From Paenibacillus sp. J2TS4 (GTDB taxonomy: Bacteria; Bacillota; Bacilli; Paenibacillales; NBRC-103111), in assembly GCF_018403245.1 (NCBI RefSeq), contig NZ_BOSH01000021.1:1-63912 (forward strand): a stretch of 63,912 nucleotides of DNA, in the 5' to 3' direction. The translations under genes were made by a program, and so were the position numbers. The notes beneath the pieces were generated by a model. It saw nothing but the letters and a program-made list of their open reading frames with translations. It did no database searches and was not told where the DNA came from. Position 1 is the stretch's first letter, and every line of letters starts with the position of its first letter. Below, in pieces: positions 15,430 to 23,139 of the stretch.

Positions 15430-15975
15430 GTGATTAAAGAGTTAATTGTGGTAGAAGGCAAGGACGATACGGCAGCCATTCGGCGAGCGGTGGAGGCAGA
15501 TACGATCGAGACGGGCGGGTCTGCTATTAACGAAGAGATTTACCGCAGGATCGAGCTGGCTCAACAACGCAGAGGCGTTATCATCTTGACTGACCCGGAC
15601 CACGCAGGCGAAAAGCTGAGAAGACTCATTACGGCCAGAGTCCCCGGCTGCAAGCATGCATTTCTTAATCGGGAGGACGCCTTATACAAGGACGACATCG
15701 GTGTGGAGAATGCTTCTCCGGAAGCGATTCGCCATGCGCTGGATAATGTTAAGACCGACTTCAACCAGAAGGAATCGAACATCACCTGGCAGGATCTTAT
15801 AGAGGCCGGGCTGATCGTCCATCCTCAAGCGTCCAAACGCCGGCTGGAGGCAGGGAAGCTGCTTGGGATAGGCTATGCTAACGGTAAGCAGTTTCACAAG
15901 CGCTGCCGGATGTTCCAAATAAGTCGGGCTGAATTTAATCAGGCTATCGAAGAATTAGCCAGAAGAGGGTTGTAG
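15430..15975 (+). CDS. rnmV: Ribonuclease M5
   Basis: A 181-residue Toprim-domain nuclease that cuts 5S rRNA precursors to mature length on the 50S particle with ribosomal protein L18. The Toprim signatures IVVEGKDD (residue 6 onward) and ILTDPDHAGEK (about residue 55) supply the catalytic Glu and Asp residues. The tail KLLGIGYANGKQ and MFQISR matches RNase M5. Start is GTG at 15430 after an AGGGTGACAGG site. The ksgA ATG follows its stop directly, so both rRNA maturation genes are co-translated. Confidence 0.94.
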   Translation: MIKELIVVEGKDDTAAIRRAVEADTIETGGSAINEEIYRRIELAQQRRGVIILTDPDHAGEKLRRLITARVPGCKHAFLNREDALYKDDIGVENASPEAIRHALDNVKTDFNQKESNITWQDLIEAGLIVHPQASKRRLEAGKLLGIGYANGKQFHKRCRMFQISRAEFNQAIEELARRGL

Positions 15976-16866
15976 ATGGATAAACAACAACAGATGGGCG
16001 GGGACATCTCCACGCCAAATCGGACGAGAGAGATTGTAGCCCGTTACGGATTTTCATTTAAAAAAAGTTTGGGACAAAATTTTTTGGTAGACCGAAATAT
16101 TTTGCACAAAATTGTCGGGGCTGCGGATTTGGGACCAAAGGACGGTGCGCTGGAAATTGGACCGGGCATCGGATCATTAACCGAGCAGTTGGCTAAGCAG
16201 GCCCGGGATGTACTAGCTATCGAGATTGATCAGCGCCTGATTCCTATTCTTGGAGAGACGTTAACACCTTATTCCAATGTCAAGATCGTACACGGAGACG
16301 TATTGAAGCTGTCCCTGAACGAATTGCTAACAGAATACCTGGGGGATTGCGAGCGAATAAGCGTCGTTGCCAATCTGCCTTACTACGTGACGACTCCTAT
16401 CGTGATGAAGCTGCTTGAGGAAAGACTGCCGCTGCAAAATATTGTCGTGATGATTCAAAAGGAAGTGGCGGATCGGATGGCGGCCGATCCGGGAACTAAA
16501 GATTATGGCAGCCTGAGTATTGCCGTAGCCTACTATTGCGAGCCTGAGCTGGTAACCGTCGTTCCTCACTCCGTGTTTATTCCGCAGCCTAATGTTGATT
16601 CTGCCGTGATCAAATTAAAAGTGAGGGACAAGCCTCCGGTCGAGGTGGAGGACGAGGCTTTCTTCTTCGAGGTGGTACAGGCTGCTTTTGCTCAGAGGCG
16701 GAAAACGATCGCTAACAATCTGCTGGCCAGATTCTATGGCAAGGGAGAACGGGCCCGGCTGGAAAAGATTCTGGAAAGCGCAGGAATTGATCCCACACGG
16801 CGTGGAGAAACCCTGTCTATTCACGAATATGCCCGTCTCAGTAACCAAATCCGGGGCTCTTTGTAA
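15976..16866 (+). CDS. rsmA: 16S rRNA adenine-1518/1519 N6-dimethyltransferase
   Basis: A 296-residue KsgA-type methyltransferase that dimethylates two adjacent adenines near the 3' end of 16S rRNA, a late checkpoint of small-subunit assembly. Signatures are KKSLGQNFLVD, the SAM motif ALEIGPGIGSLT (about residue 55), the acidic EID, and the catalytic NLPYYVTTPI. Length agrees with the family. The ATG abuts the rnmV stop. Confidence 0.95.
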   Translation: MDKQQQMGGDISTPNRTREIVARYGFSFKKSLGQNFLVDRNILHKIVGAADLGPKDGALEIGPGIGSLTEQLAKQARDVLAIEIDQRLIPILGETLTPYSNVKIVHGDVLKLSLNELLTEYLGDCERISVVANLPYYVTTPIVMKLLEERLPLQNIVVMIQKEVADRMAADPGTKDYGSLSIAVAYYCEPELVTVVPHSVFIPQPNVDSAVIKLKVRDKPPVEVEDEAFFFEVVQAAFAQRRKTIANNLLARFYGKGERARLEKILESAGIDPTRRGETLSIHEYARLSNQIRGSL

Positions 16867-16875
16867 GTTCATATA

Positions 16876-16904
16876 CACCAAAAGCCCATCCCGGCCATAA
16901 GATA
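16876..16904 (+). promoter_or_regulatory. Candidate sigma-K promoter of yabG
   Basis: CACC (16876-16879), 16 bases, then CATAAGATA (16896-16904) match the sigma-K consensus mACm-N16-CATAnnnTA. yabG is sigma-K dependent in B. subtilis. The leader would be short, with the ribosome binding site close to the start point. Confidence 0.55.
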
Positions 16905-16924
16905 GTCGAGGAGGGGATTTGGCG

Positions 16925-17797
16925 ATGAAGCAAGGCGATCTGGTCACGAGGAAATCTTACGGCGGAGACATCATCTTCAGAATCGAAGCTATGAATCGAT
17001 ACAAGACGTGGTTAAAAGGGATCAATTACCGGCTGTTGGCCGATTCTCCGTGGGAAGATTTGGAGTTAGTCGATTCCGCAAGATTTTATCAGCAGGAAGA
17101 AACTTTTCAACGAAGCGCGGATGAATCCGTACGTCGGTTTGATGCGCAGTATAAACAAATGCAAAAGAAAAACAGCACCCGCGGAGCCCACAACAAAGCT
17201 CGCCATGCCCGATCCTATTTTGAGCTGCCGGGAAAGGTGCTCCATATGGATGGAGACCTTCGGTATCTGAAAAAGAGCATGCAGCTTTACAAACAGCTTC
17301 GGGTGCCCGCTGAAGGAGTACACGTTCATGAGTCCGCCATGCCTTCGGCGCTCTATAAGCTGCTTCCGCAAACTCAGCCTGATATTGTCGTTATAACCGG
17401 ACATGATGGATTAGTCAAAAGTGAAGGCAATCCGGATGTAATGAATCTGAATAATTATAAAAACTCCCAGAATTTTGTCAAGGCTGTAAAAATTGCCAGA
17501 CAGTATGAACGAAACCGGGACTCGTTAGTGGTTGTCGCGGGCGCGTGTCAGTCCCACTACGAAGCTCTGTTATTAGCCGGTGCCAATTTTGCCAGCTCGC
17601 CGTCCCGAATATTAATTCATGCTCTGGACCCGCTGATAGTCGCTGCGCGGGTGTCCTTTACCTCGATTAAGGACACGATTCACATAGGTGATATAATTCA
17701 TCAAACTCAGTCCGGGTTGGAAGGCCTCGGCGGCGTCGAAACCCGAGGCAGCTTCAGATTAGGCTTGCCTGACCTGAAGTCAAACTACGAAGCTTAA
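16925..17797 (+). CDS. yabG: Sporulation-specific protease YabG
   Basis: A 290-residue protein of the YabG peptidase family. In the mother cell it trims spore-coat proteins (SpoIVA, SafA, YeeK and others) and helps coat cross-linking. The N-terminus MKQGDLVTRKSYGGDIIFRI matches the family and fixes the ATG at 16925, with GAGGAGGGG eight bases upstream. Central PDIVVITGHDG and C-terminal VVVAGACQSHYEAL blocks hold conserved His, Asp and Cys residues likely to form the active site. A candidate sigma-K promoter lies just upstream. Confidence 0.92.
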   Translation: MKQGDLVTRKSYGGDIIFRIEAMNRYKTWLKGINYRLLADSPWEDLELVDSARFYQQEETFQRSADESVRRFDAQYKQMQKKNSTRGAHNKARHARSYFELPGKVLHMDGDLRYLKKSMQLYKQLRVPAEGVHVHESAMPSALYKLLPQTQPDIVVITGHDGLVKSEGNPDVMNLNNYKNSQNFVKAVKIARQYERNRDSLVVVAGACQSHYEALLLAGANFASSPSRILIHALDPLIVAARVSFTSIKDTIHIGDIIHQTQSGLEGLGGVETRGSFRLGLPDLKSNYEA

Positions 17798-17838
17798 AAA
17801 GTATGTTTGTTTCAACTTCTTGCCATTTTCATTCTAAT

Positions 17839-17863
17839 GCACCTGATCAAAGGTGCTTTTTTT
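17839..17863 (+). terminator. Terminator after yabG
   Basis: Arms GCACCT and AGGTGC with loop GATCAA and seven T. The remaining 17864-18012 before the veg promoters is AT-rich without a gene. Confidence 0.8.
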
Positions 17864-18012
17864 GTTTGGCCTGCCCTGACTGCGGCTTGAAATAGTTGGC
17901 AGGGCATCATGTCGTCTATTCGTAACATAATTACTAATAAATAACCCATACTATAGCTAAATTTATTGAGACGTATTGACAGGGATAAAATAACAAAAGG
18001 TCAAATTAACCG

Positions 18013-18042
18013 TTGACAATATATTTGTCATGCTGATATAAT
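18013..18042 (+). promoter_or_regulatory. Upstream veg promoter
   Basis: TTGACA (18013-18018), 18 bases, TATAAT (18037-18042): consensus boxes for sigma-A. It is followed 13 bases later by a second consensus promoter. Confidence 0.8.
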
Positions 18043-18054
18043 ATTTACCCTTAA

Positions 18055-18083
18055 TTGACAAGCTGCCCATCTTGAGTTATAAT
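18055..18083 (+). promoter_or_regulatory. Downstream veg promoter (full consensus)
   Basis: TTGACA (18055-18060), 17 bases, TATAAT (18078-18083): a perfect sigma-A promoter in boxes and spacing. Start point near 18090, giving a leader of about 22 bases. Confidence 0.88.
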
Positions 18084-18111
18084 GGACTAAGGAAAGAGGT
18101 GGTAGCTTACA

Positions 18112-18387
18112 ATGGCTAAAAATGCGCTATTGGAGATCAGACGCAGTTTAGAGCCCCATGTTGGGCAGAAGATTGTGTTGCGTGCAAACGGTGGTCGGCG
18201 AAAGACCATTGAACGATCCGGAGTTCTGGAAGAGACCTACCCTTCTGTTTTTATCGTGAAGCTTGATCAAGAACAGCATGCTTTTAAACGAGTATCTTAT
18301 AGTTATGCGGATATACTGACGGAGTCCGTGGAAGTAACCGTCTGTCAAGATGAAGGACAACTCCGCATCTCTTATATACAACATTGA
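18112..18387 (+). CDS. veg: Veg protein
   Basis: A 91-residue small basic/beta protein of the Veg (DUF1021) family. The N-terminus (MAKNALLEIRRSLEPHVGQK) and the RRKTIERSGVLEETYPSVFIV core closely follow B. subtilis Veg. Veg is highly expressed in growth and stimulates biofilm matrix genes by opposing SinR. Two tandem consensus promoters and a GAGGTGG ribosome binding site agree with very strong expression. A terminator follows. Confidence 0.95.
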   Translation: MAKNALLEIRRSLEPHVGQKIVLRANGGRRKTIERSGVLEETYPSVFIVKLDQEQHAFKRVSYSYADILTESVEVTVCQDEGQLRISYIQH

Positions 18388-18400
18388 ACGCACGGAATTT

Positions 18401-18437
18401 GACAGCAAACCCCCATCGGTTTTGCTGTTTTTTATTT
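18401..18437 (+). terminator. Terminator of veg
   Basis: Arms ACAGCAAACC and GGTTTTGCTGT (one bulged T) followed by a T-run. Confidence 0.85.
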
Positions 18438-18456
18438 TCTCGGATGACACATAATA
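18426..18456 (+). promoter_or_regulatory. Possible sigma-G promoter of sspF
   Basis: CATAATA (18450-18456) fits the sigma-G -10 pattern. TGTTTT lies 18 bases upstream (18426-18431) and only partly fits the -35. The box overlaps the veg terminator tail. sspF is sigma-G dependent in B. subtilis. Confidence 0.35.
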
Positions 18457-18483
18457 AACTAAAACCGAAAGGAGGTTGAACTG

Positions 18484-18672
18484 ATGGGACGCAGAAGACG
18501 AGGTGTCATGTCCGAGGAATTCAAATATGAATTGGCCAAGGATCTTGGCTTCTACAACACAGTGAAAGAAGAGGGCTGGGGCGGAATACGAACCAAGGAT
18601 GCCGGTAACATGATTAAGCGGGCAATTCAAATCGCTGAGCAGGCAACCGGAGGGCCCAACCCGAAACGCTAG
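18484..18672 (+). CDS. sspF: Small acid-soluble spore protein SspF
   Basis: A 62-residue alpha/beta-type SASP. The GRRRRGVMSEEFKYELAKDL start, the EGWGGI GPR-protease-type site and the DAGNMIKRAIQIAEQ tail are diagnostic of SspF. Such proteins coat spore DNA and change it to an A-like form, protecting against UV and heat; they are degraded on germination. Ribosome binding site AAAGGAGGT. It is a single-gene unit between two terminators. Confidence 0.95.
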   Translation: MGRRRRGVMSEEFKYELAKDLGFYNTVKEEGWGGIRTKDAGNMIKRAIQIAEQATGGPNPKR

Positions 18673-18711
18673 CCGCTATTTATTTTGCCTCTGAGACGAC
18701 GTTCTCTGCAT

Positions 18712-18746
18712 AAGCCGGAAGCATGGCCTTCCCGGCTTTTTTTTTG
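18712..18746 (+). terminator. Terminator of sspF
   Basis: Arms AAGCCGGAAG and CTTCCCGGCTT (one bulged C), followed by nine T. Confidence 0.88.
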
Positions 18747-18805
18747 GTTCAGCCATTGTTATAATATGTTAAGCTGTCTACGGTAAATGCGAAGAAGGTG
18801 AACGC

Positions 18806-19660
18806 ATGAAAGTATTTGAAAAAGCACCGGCTAAAATCAACCTGTCGCTGGATGTATTATCTAAGCGGGAAGATGGGTATCATGAAGTGGAAATGGTTAT
18901 GACGATGGTTGACTTAGCGGACCGATTGGAAATGCAGGAGCTCTCCAGAGATACGATCATCATCTCCAGCCAGGCGGGATACATTCCTCTCGATGAGAAA
19001 AACCTTGCCTTTCAAGCAGCCCGGCTAATTAAAGAACGCTATGACGTGCGCAGAGGCGTCTACATTCACTTGGATAAAAAAATACCTGTCGCTGCCGGTC
19101 TGGCCGGCGGTAGCAGTGACGCGGCGGCTACCTTGCGGGGATTGAACCGTTTGTGGGAGCTGAATATCTCCAACCAGGAGTTAATGGAGCTGGGGGCCCA
19201 GCTCGGTTCCGATGTTCCTTTCTGTGTCCAAGGCGGCACGGCTCTTGCCAGCGGACGGGGTGAGCGGTTGGAGCCGCTGCCCTCTCCACCGCAATGCTGG
19301 GTGATCCTGGCCAAACCGCCCATCAATGTTTCTACGGGGGAAGTTTATGGAAAGCTGAAAGTGTCTGAAATCCAGAACCATCCTTCTATCCCCGCAATGG
19401 TGCATTCGATTCGTACGGGCCGATTTGATCTGATGTGCCGCTCGCTGGGAAATGTACTGGAAGAGGTGACGCTTGACTTGTTCCCGGAAGTGAGGCAATT
19501 GAGACAAAGCATGGAACGACTAGGCGCGGATGGCGTTCTGATGTCGGGAAGCGGTCCGACGGTATTCGGGCTAGTATCGAAATACTCTAAAGCGGCGAAG
19601 ATTTATAACGGCTTAAGAGGCTTTTGTAAAGAAGTGTATGCTGTGCGGCTATTAATATAA
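18806..19660 (+). CDS. ispE: 4-diphosphocytidyl-2-C-methyl-D-erythritol kinase
   Basis: A 284-residue GHMP-family kinase of the MEP isoprenoid pathway. It phosphorylates the 2-OH of CDP-methylerythritol. The APAKINLSLDV start, the ATP loop PVAAGLAGGSSDAAATL (about residue 92) and the C-terminal MSGSGPTVFGL (about residue 247) are the three GHMP motifs. The ATG at 18806 has AAGGTGA upstream. It implies that the organism makes isoprenoids by the MEP route. Confidence 0.95.
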   Translation: MKVFEKAPAKINLSLDVLSKREDGYHEVEMVMTMVDLADRLEMQELSRDTIIISSQAGYIPLDEKNLAFQAARLIKERYDVRRGVYIHLDKKIPVAAGLAGGSSDAAATLRGLNRLWELNISNQELMELGAQLGSDVPFCVQGGTALASGRGERLEPLPSPPQCWVILAKPPINVSTGEVYGKLKVSEIQNHPSIPAMVHSIRTGRFDLMCRSLGNVLEEVTLDLFPEVRQLRQSMERLGADGVLMSGSGPTVFGLVSKYSKAAKIYNGLRGFCKEVYAVRLLI

Positions 19661-19712
19661 CACCCTTAACTTCACTTGTATAAATACGTATAAAAATGGT
19701 ATATTTATTATT

Positions 19713-19754
19713 AATATTCGGTTTTTCGGAATATGGTATAAAATACCGATTCGT
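19713..19754. promoter_or_regulatory. Possible PurR operator before purR
   Basis: Reverse-strand AAAACCGAATATT (19725-19713) matches 12 of 13 positions of the PurBox AWWWCCGAACWWT. A weaker forward match starts at 19742 after a 16-base gap, the spacing reported for paired PurBoxes, though the orientation of the pair is uncertain. The box overlaps the region of a TATAAA-type -10. PurR autoregulation is known in B. subtilis. Confidence 0.45.
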
Positions 19755-19778
19755 TGAATATACGGTTAGAGGTGTGTA

Positions 19779-20615
19779 ATGAGAAAATTAAAACGCAGTG
19801 CAAGATTGGTGGAAATGACGCAATACTTGCTTTATCGGCCTCATTCCTTGATTCCATTAACCACTTTTGCCGAACGTTATCAAGCGGCCAAGTCATCCAT
19901 TAGTGAAGATTTGGCGATCGTTAAAGAAGTGTTTGAAGCCGAAGGCATCGGAGAACTTCATACATTGGCGGGAGCGGCCGGGGGCGTTAGATTCATCCCC
20001 AAGTATCCTAAATCGGCTGCTATAGAATTGATTCGCAAACTATGCGTAATGCTGGAACAACCGGAGCGTATTCTTCCGGGAGAGTATTTATATATGTCCG
20101 ATATTTTGGGCGAGCCGTCCATTATGAATGATGTCGGTAAATTATTTGCTACCGCTTTTGCCGACCGGGACATTGATGTGGTTATGACTGTAGAGACGAA
20201 AGGAATTCCGCTAGCTTATGCAACGGCCACTTATTTGAATTTGCCAGTGGTCATCGTTCGAAGGGACAGTCAAGTGACAGAAGGCTCGCTGGTCAGCATC
20301 AACTATGTTTCGGGCTCAAGCAGGAGAATACAGACGATGTCTTTGGCAAGAAGGGCGTTGAAGGAGCAGTCCAAGGTGCTGGTCATTGACGACTTTATGC
20401 GGGCTGGCGGGACCGTCCAGGGAATGATGGATCTTCTACAGGAGTTCAAGGCGACTGTTCAGGGCGTAGGAGTTTTGGTGGAGTCGGAGGATGTGCAGGA
20501 AAGGCTTGTAACAGACTATGTGTCTTTAGCCAGACTATCCGGCGTCGATATCAAATCAAGGCGATTGACCGCCGTACCTGGAAATTATTTTGATGATAAG
20601 GACGTGATGAAATGA
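19779..20615 (+). CDS. purR: Purine operon repressor PurR
   Basis: A 278-residue repressor: an N-terminal winged helix (about 1-74, starting MRKLKRSARLVEMTQYLLYRP) and a phosphoribosyltransferase-like effector domain with the PRPP loop VLVIDDFMRAGGT (about residue 201). PRPP binding releases DNA. It controls purine synthesis and transport genes. It overlaps ridA by four bases (ATGA), the same operon as in B. subtilis. Confidence 0.95.
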   Translation: MRKLKRSARLVEMTQYLLYRPHSLIPLTTFAERYQAAKSSISEDLAIVKEVFEAEGIGELHTLAGAAGGVRFIPKYPKSAAIELIRKLCVMLEQPERILPGEYLYMSDILGEPSIMNDVGKLFATAFADRDIDVVMTVETKGIPLAYATATYLNLPVVIVRRDSQVTEGSLVSINYVSGSSRRIQTMSLARRALKEQSKVLVIDDFMRAGGTVQGMMDLLQEFKATVQGVGVLVESEDVQERLVTDYVSLARLSGVDIKSRRLTAVPGNYFDDKDVMK

Positions 20616-20998
20616 AACCGATCCTCATTGCAACCGAGAAAGCGCCGGCCGCAATCGGTCCCTACTCTCAAGCGGTTCAGTTTGGAAACGTGTTGTTCAC
20701 TTCAGGACAAATTCCTCTAGGTCTGGATGGGCAGATCGTAGAAGGGGGAATTAAAGAGCAGACTCATCAGGTCTTCCAAAATTTAAAGGCGGTGCTGGAG
20801 GAAGTTGGAGCAGACCTTCAGCATGTATTAAAAGCAACAGTGTATTTGAAGGATATGGGACAGTTCTCAGAGGTTAATGAGATCTACGCTGAATATTTTG
20901 GCAATCATAAGCCGGCCCGCTCCACCGTGGAGGTAGCCCGGCTTCCCAAGGATGTCCTTGTCGAAATCGAACTGATTGTAGCGATTGGTGTCGAATAA
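20612..20998 (+). CDS. ridA: Reactive intermediate deaminase RidA (YabJ)
   Basis: A 128-residue YjgF/YER057c/UK114 family protein that hydrolyses reactive 2-aminoacrylate-type enamines and imines. Conserved motifs: AIGPYSQAV, LFTSGQIPL, the Arg of KPARSTVEVARLP (substrate carboxylate binding) and the C-terminal VEIELIVAI. It forms trimers in the cytoplasm. Translationally coupled to purR. Confidence 0.95.
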   Translation: MKPILIATEKAPAAIGPYSQAVQFGNVLFTSGQIPLGLDGQIVEGGIKEQTHQVFQNLKAVLEEVGADLQHVLKATVYLKDMGQFSEVNEIYAEYFGNHKPARSTVEVARLPKDVLVEIELIVAIGVE

Positions 20999-21049
20999 TA
21001 ATTTAATGGAAATTTATTTTAGAAAATACCATTTTTTTATCAATCAAAA

Positions 21050-21078
21050 GAAGGATTTTCCAACATAATGTGGAAGTG
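21050..21078 (+). promoter_or_regulatory. sigma-H promoter of spoVG
   Basis: GAAGGATTT (21050-21058), an 11-base spacer and GTGGAAGTG (21070-21078). The -35 fits RnAGGAwWW perfectly and the -10 differs from RnnGAATww by one key base. It aligns base for base in layout with the B. subtilis spoVG sigma-H promoter. The AT-rich sequence just upstream resembles the AbrB-binding region known there. Confidence 0.75.
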
Positions 21079-21120
21079 TATACCAAGTCTTTTTGATGAT
21101 AAAAGGTGGTGAAACTTGAA

Positions 21121-21408
21121 GTGCAAATTACAGATGTAAGACTCCGCCGAGTCAACACAGAAGGAAGAATGAAGGCGATTGCATCGATTACGATTGACAA
21201 CGAATTTGTTGTTCATGATATTCGTGTCATCGACGGAAACAACGGGATGTTCGTAGCTATGCCTAGCAAGCGTACGCCTGATGGGGAGTTCCGTGACATC
21301 GCCCATCCGATTTCTTCGACCACTCGTGAGAAAATTCAGGCCGCAGTTTTGGCCGAGTATGAAAGAGCGGCCATTGAGGAAGAACAAGTAATAGAAGAAG
21401 GGGCGTAA
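21121..21408 (+). CDS. spoVG: Septation/sporulation regulator SpoVG
   Basis: A 95-residue nucleic-acid-binding protein (DNA and RNA) linked to septation, cortex formation and stationary-phase gene control. The core ITDVRLRRVNTEGRMKAIAS and FVAMPSKRTPDGEFRDIAHP is nearly invariant in the family. GTG at 21121 is chosen: it gives the family N-terminus and has AAAGGTGG about 11 bases upstream. The codon used as TTG start in B. subtilis reads CTT here, so the start has shifted by two codons. Confidence 0.95.
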   Translation: MQITDVRLRRVNTEGRMKAIASITIDNEFVVHDIRVIDGNNGMFVAMPSKRTPDGEFRDIAHPISSTTREKIQAAVLAEYERAAIEEEQVIEEGA

Positions 21409-21467
21409 GTTATCCTTACGCCTGCCACGTGAAGAGAGCCTGTTTAAAGGGCTCTCTTTTCTTTTTG
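21402..21467 (+). terminator. Double hairpin terminator after spoVG
   Basis: A first hairpin (GGCGTAAG/CTTACGCC, 21402-21422) covers the stop codon. A second (AAGAGAGCC at 21432-21440 with GGGCTCTCTT) is followed by a T-rich tract and is the actual terminator. Confidence 0.85.
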
Positions 21468-21559
21468 CACAAAGTGAGCTATATTCTATAGTGTCGGCAA
21501 TAAAGATTTCATAGCTCATGTAGTGGAGAAAGAAAGATGCTTCCAGGGCGAGTTTTGGC

Positions 21560-21606
21560 TTTGTATTCCTACCATCCGAAGGCCTAACCAATAAAGGGAA
21601 TACAAA
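21560..21606. repeat. Inverted repeat before the glmU-proximal element
   Basis: TTTGTATTCC (21560-21569) and GGAATACAAA (21597-21606) are perfect 10-base inverted arms 27 bases apart. They lie 22 bases before the two-copy element at 21629. Confidence 0.5.
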
Positions 21607-21628
21607 ACAAGATGTTTGAAGCTTCGGA

Positions 21629-21682
21629 GGCACTTTCCTTCGGAACGGAATGACAGCTTTCTTTAATGCCACGTATATATAG
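21629..21682. repeat. Two-copy element, copy A (upstream of glmU)
   Basis: Shares a 22-base exact core (21632-21653) plus further similar sequence with 51450-51504. Both copies can close a stem between GGCA... and ...TGCC at their ends and carry a TTCC/GGAA inner stem. Read on the minus strand, both also encode VALKKA(V/I)IPFRRKV in one frame. It could be a structured leader motif, a mobile-element fragment or gene debris. It ends about 32 bases before the glmU start codon. Confidence 0.6.
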
Positions 21683-21714
21683 TGAACTTTATAAAAAACA
21701 TGGAGTGATCTGAT

Positions 21715-23103
21715 TTGCAGATTAACAGCATTATTCTGGCAGCCGGTTTAGGTAAACGGATGAAGTCCAAGCTGTATAAAATGCTTCATCCCGTTTGTGG
21801 CAAGCCGATGGTAGGTCACGTCCTCGACTTGTTGGATGGAATAGAAACCAATCGCAAAGTAGCTATAGTAGGCAATGGAGCGGATGAAATTAAAGCTTAT
21901 TTAGGAGACCGTGCCGAGTATGTGTTCCAGGCTGAACAGCTCGGTACCGGTCATGCGGTGCTGCAAGCCAAGCCCCTCCTTGAGCATGAGCAAGGGATGA
22001 CGATCGTTATATGCGGGGATACGCCTCTGGTGAAAGAGGAGACTCTTAAGGAGATGATTCGCCTGCATCTGGAACAGCAGGCCGCAGCCACCATCCTGAC
22101 CGCTACCATGGCCGACCCAAGCGGATACGGCCGGATTACGAGAGACGATCAAGGAGCGGTAGCCGGCATTGTCGAACAGAAGGATTGCTCGGAGGCTCAA
22201 TTATTAATCCAGGAGATTAATGCGGGAACTTATTTATTCGATAATCAGAAATTATTTCAAGCCTTGAATCAGGTAACAAATAACAACGCCCAGAAGGAAT
22301 ACTATTTAACGGATGTAATCGGAATATTGAAGGCCGAGGGCGAGACCGTTATGGGATACAATACTTCAGATCCTGCCGAGGCGGTCGGCATCAACGACCG
22401 GATAGGATTGGCTGAAGCCGAAAAACTAATGAGAGAACGGATCCTTCGTCATCATATGTTGAATGGAGTGACGATACTGGACCCGGAACAAACCTATATC
22501 GGCTCCGATGTGGAAATAGGTCAAGATACCGTTCTTCTTCCCGGAACGGTATTGAAAGGAACAACGAAAATCGGTGAAGATTGTGTGATCGGTCCTTATT
22601 CCGAAATTGAACATTCGATTCTCGGGGAGGGTGTCACGGTCAGGCAATCCGTTCTGCAGGAGGCCGAGGTAGGGAATCATTCCCATGTTGGTCCGTTCGC
22701 CTATTTGCGTCCCGGAGCCAAGCTCGGTGAAGAGGTTAAAGTCGGCGATTTCGTCGAAATCAAAAATGCCACACTTGGCGACCAAACCAAAGTATCTCAT
22801 TTGAGCTATGTAGGCGATGCAGTGATCGGAAAAAATGTTAATATTGGTTGTGGAGCGATTACGGTCAATTATGATGGCTTAAAAAAGCATCTGACCGAAG
22901 TGGAGGACGAGGCGTTCATCGGCAGCAATGTCAATTTGATCGCCCCTGTCAAAGTGGGCAAAGGAGCCTATGTTGTGGCCGGATCGACCATTACCCTTCC
23001 CGTGGAGGAAGGCGATCTGGCAATCGCCAGAGAAAGACAAGTAAACAAGTCCGGCTATGCCGATAAACTGCGCAGCCGCATCCAAGCGAGAAACAGCAAA
23101 TAA
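21715..23103 (+). CDS. glmU: Bifunctional UDP-N-acetylglucosamine pyrophosphorylase / GlcN-1-P N-acetyltransferase
   Basis: A 462-residue bifunctional enzyme making UDP-GlcNAc for peptidoglycan and teichoic acids. The N-terminal nucleotidyltransferase has LAAGLGKRMKSK (residue 8 onward) and the CGDTPL metal site; the C-terminal left-handed beta-helix (about 252-445) has the hexapeptide repeats and the FAYLRPGAKLG, YVGDAVIG and NYDGLKKH acetyl-CoA/substrate motifs. TTG at 21715 has GGAGTGA upstream. It is followed 36 bases later by prs, as in B. subtilis. Confidence 0.96.
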   Translation: MQINSIILAAGLGKRMKSKLYKMLHPVCGKPMVGHVLDLLDGIETNRKVAIVGNGADEIKAYLGDRAEYVFQAEQLGTGHAVLQAKPLLEHEQGMTIVICGDTPLVKEETLKEMIRLHLEQQAAATILTATMADPSGYGRITRDDQGAVAGIVEQKDCSEAQLLIQEINAGTYLFDNQKLFQALNQVTNNNAQKEYYLTDVIGILKAEGETVMGYNTSDPAEAVGINDRIGLAEAEKLMRERILRHHMLNGVTILDPEQTYIGSDVEIGQDTVLLPGTVLKGTTKIGEDCVIGPYSEIEHSILGEGVTVRQSVLQEAEVGNHSHVGPFAYLRPGAKLGEEVKVGDFVEIKNATLGDQTKVSHLSYVGDAVIGKNVNIGCGAITVNYDGLKKHLTEVEDEAFIGSNVNLIAPVKVGKGAYVVAGSTITLPVEEGDLAIARERQVNKSGYADKLRSRIQARNSK

Positions 23104-23139
23104 GACTAGAACCGGTCTGCCAAGGAGGAACGGCTAGAA

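Noticed and set aside
21040..21672. 210-codon minus-strand reading frame across the spoVG 5' half and the gap before glmU
   Set aside because: It covers the well-supported spoVG gene in antisense, has no family features beyond the short repeated MALKKAVIPFRRK piece, and lacks a ribosome binding site.
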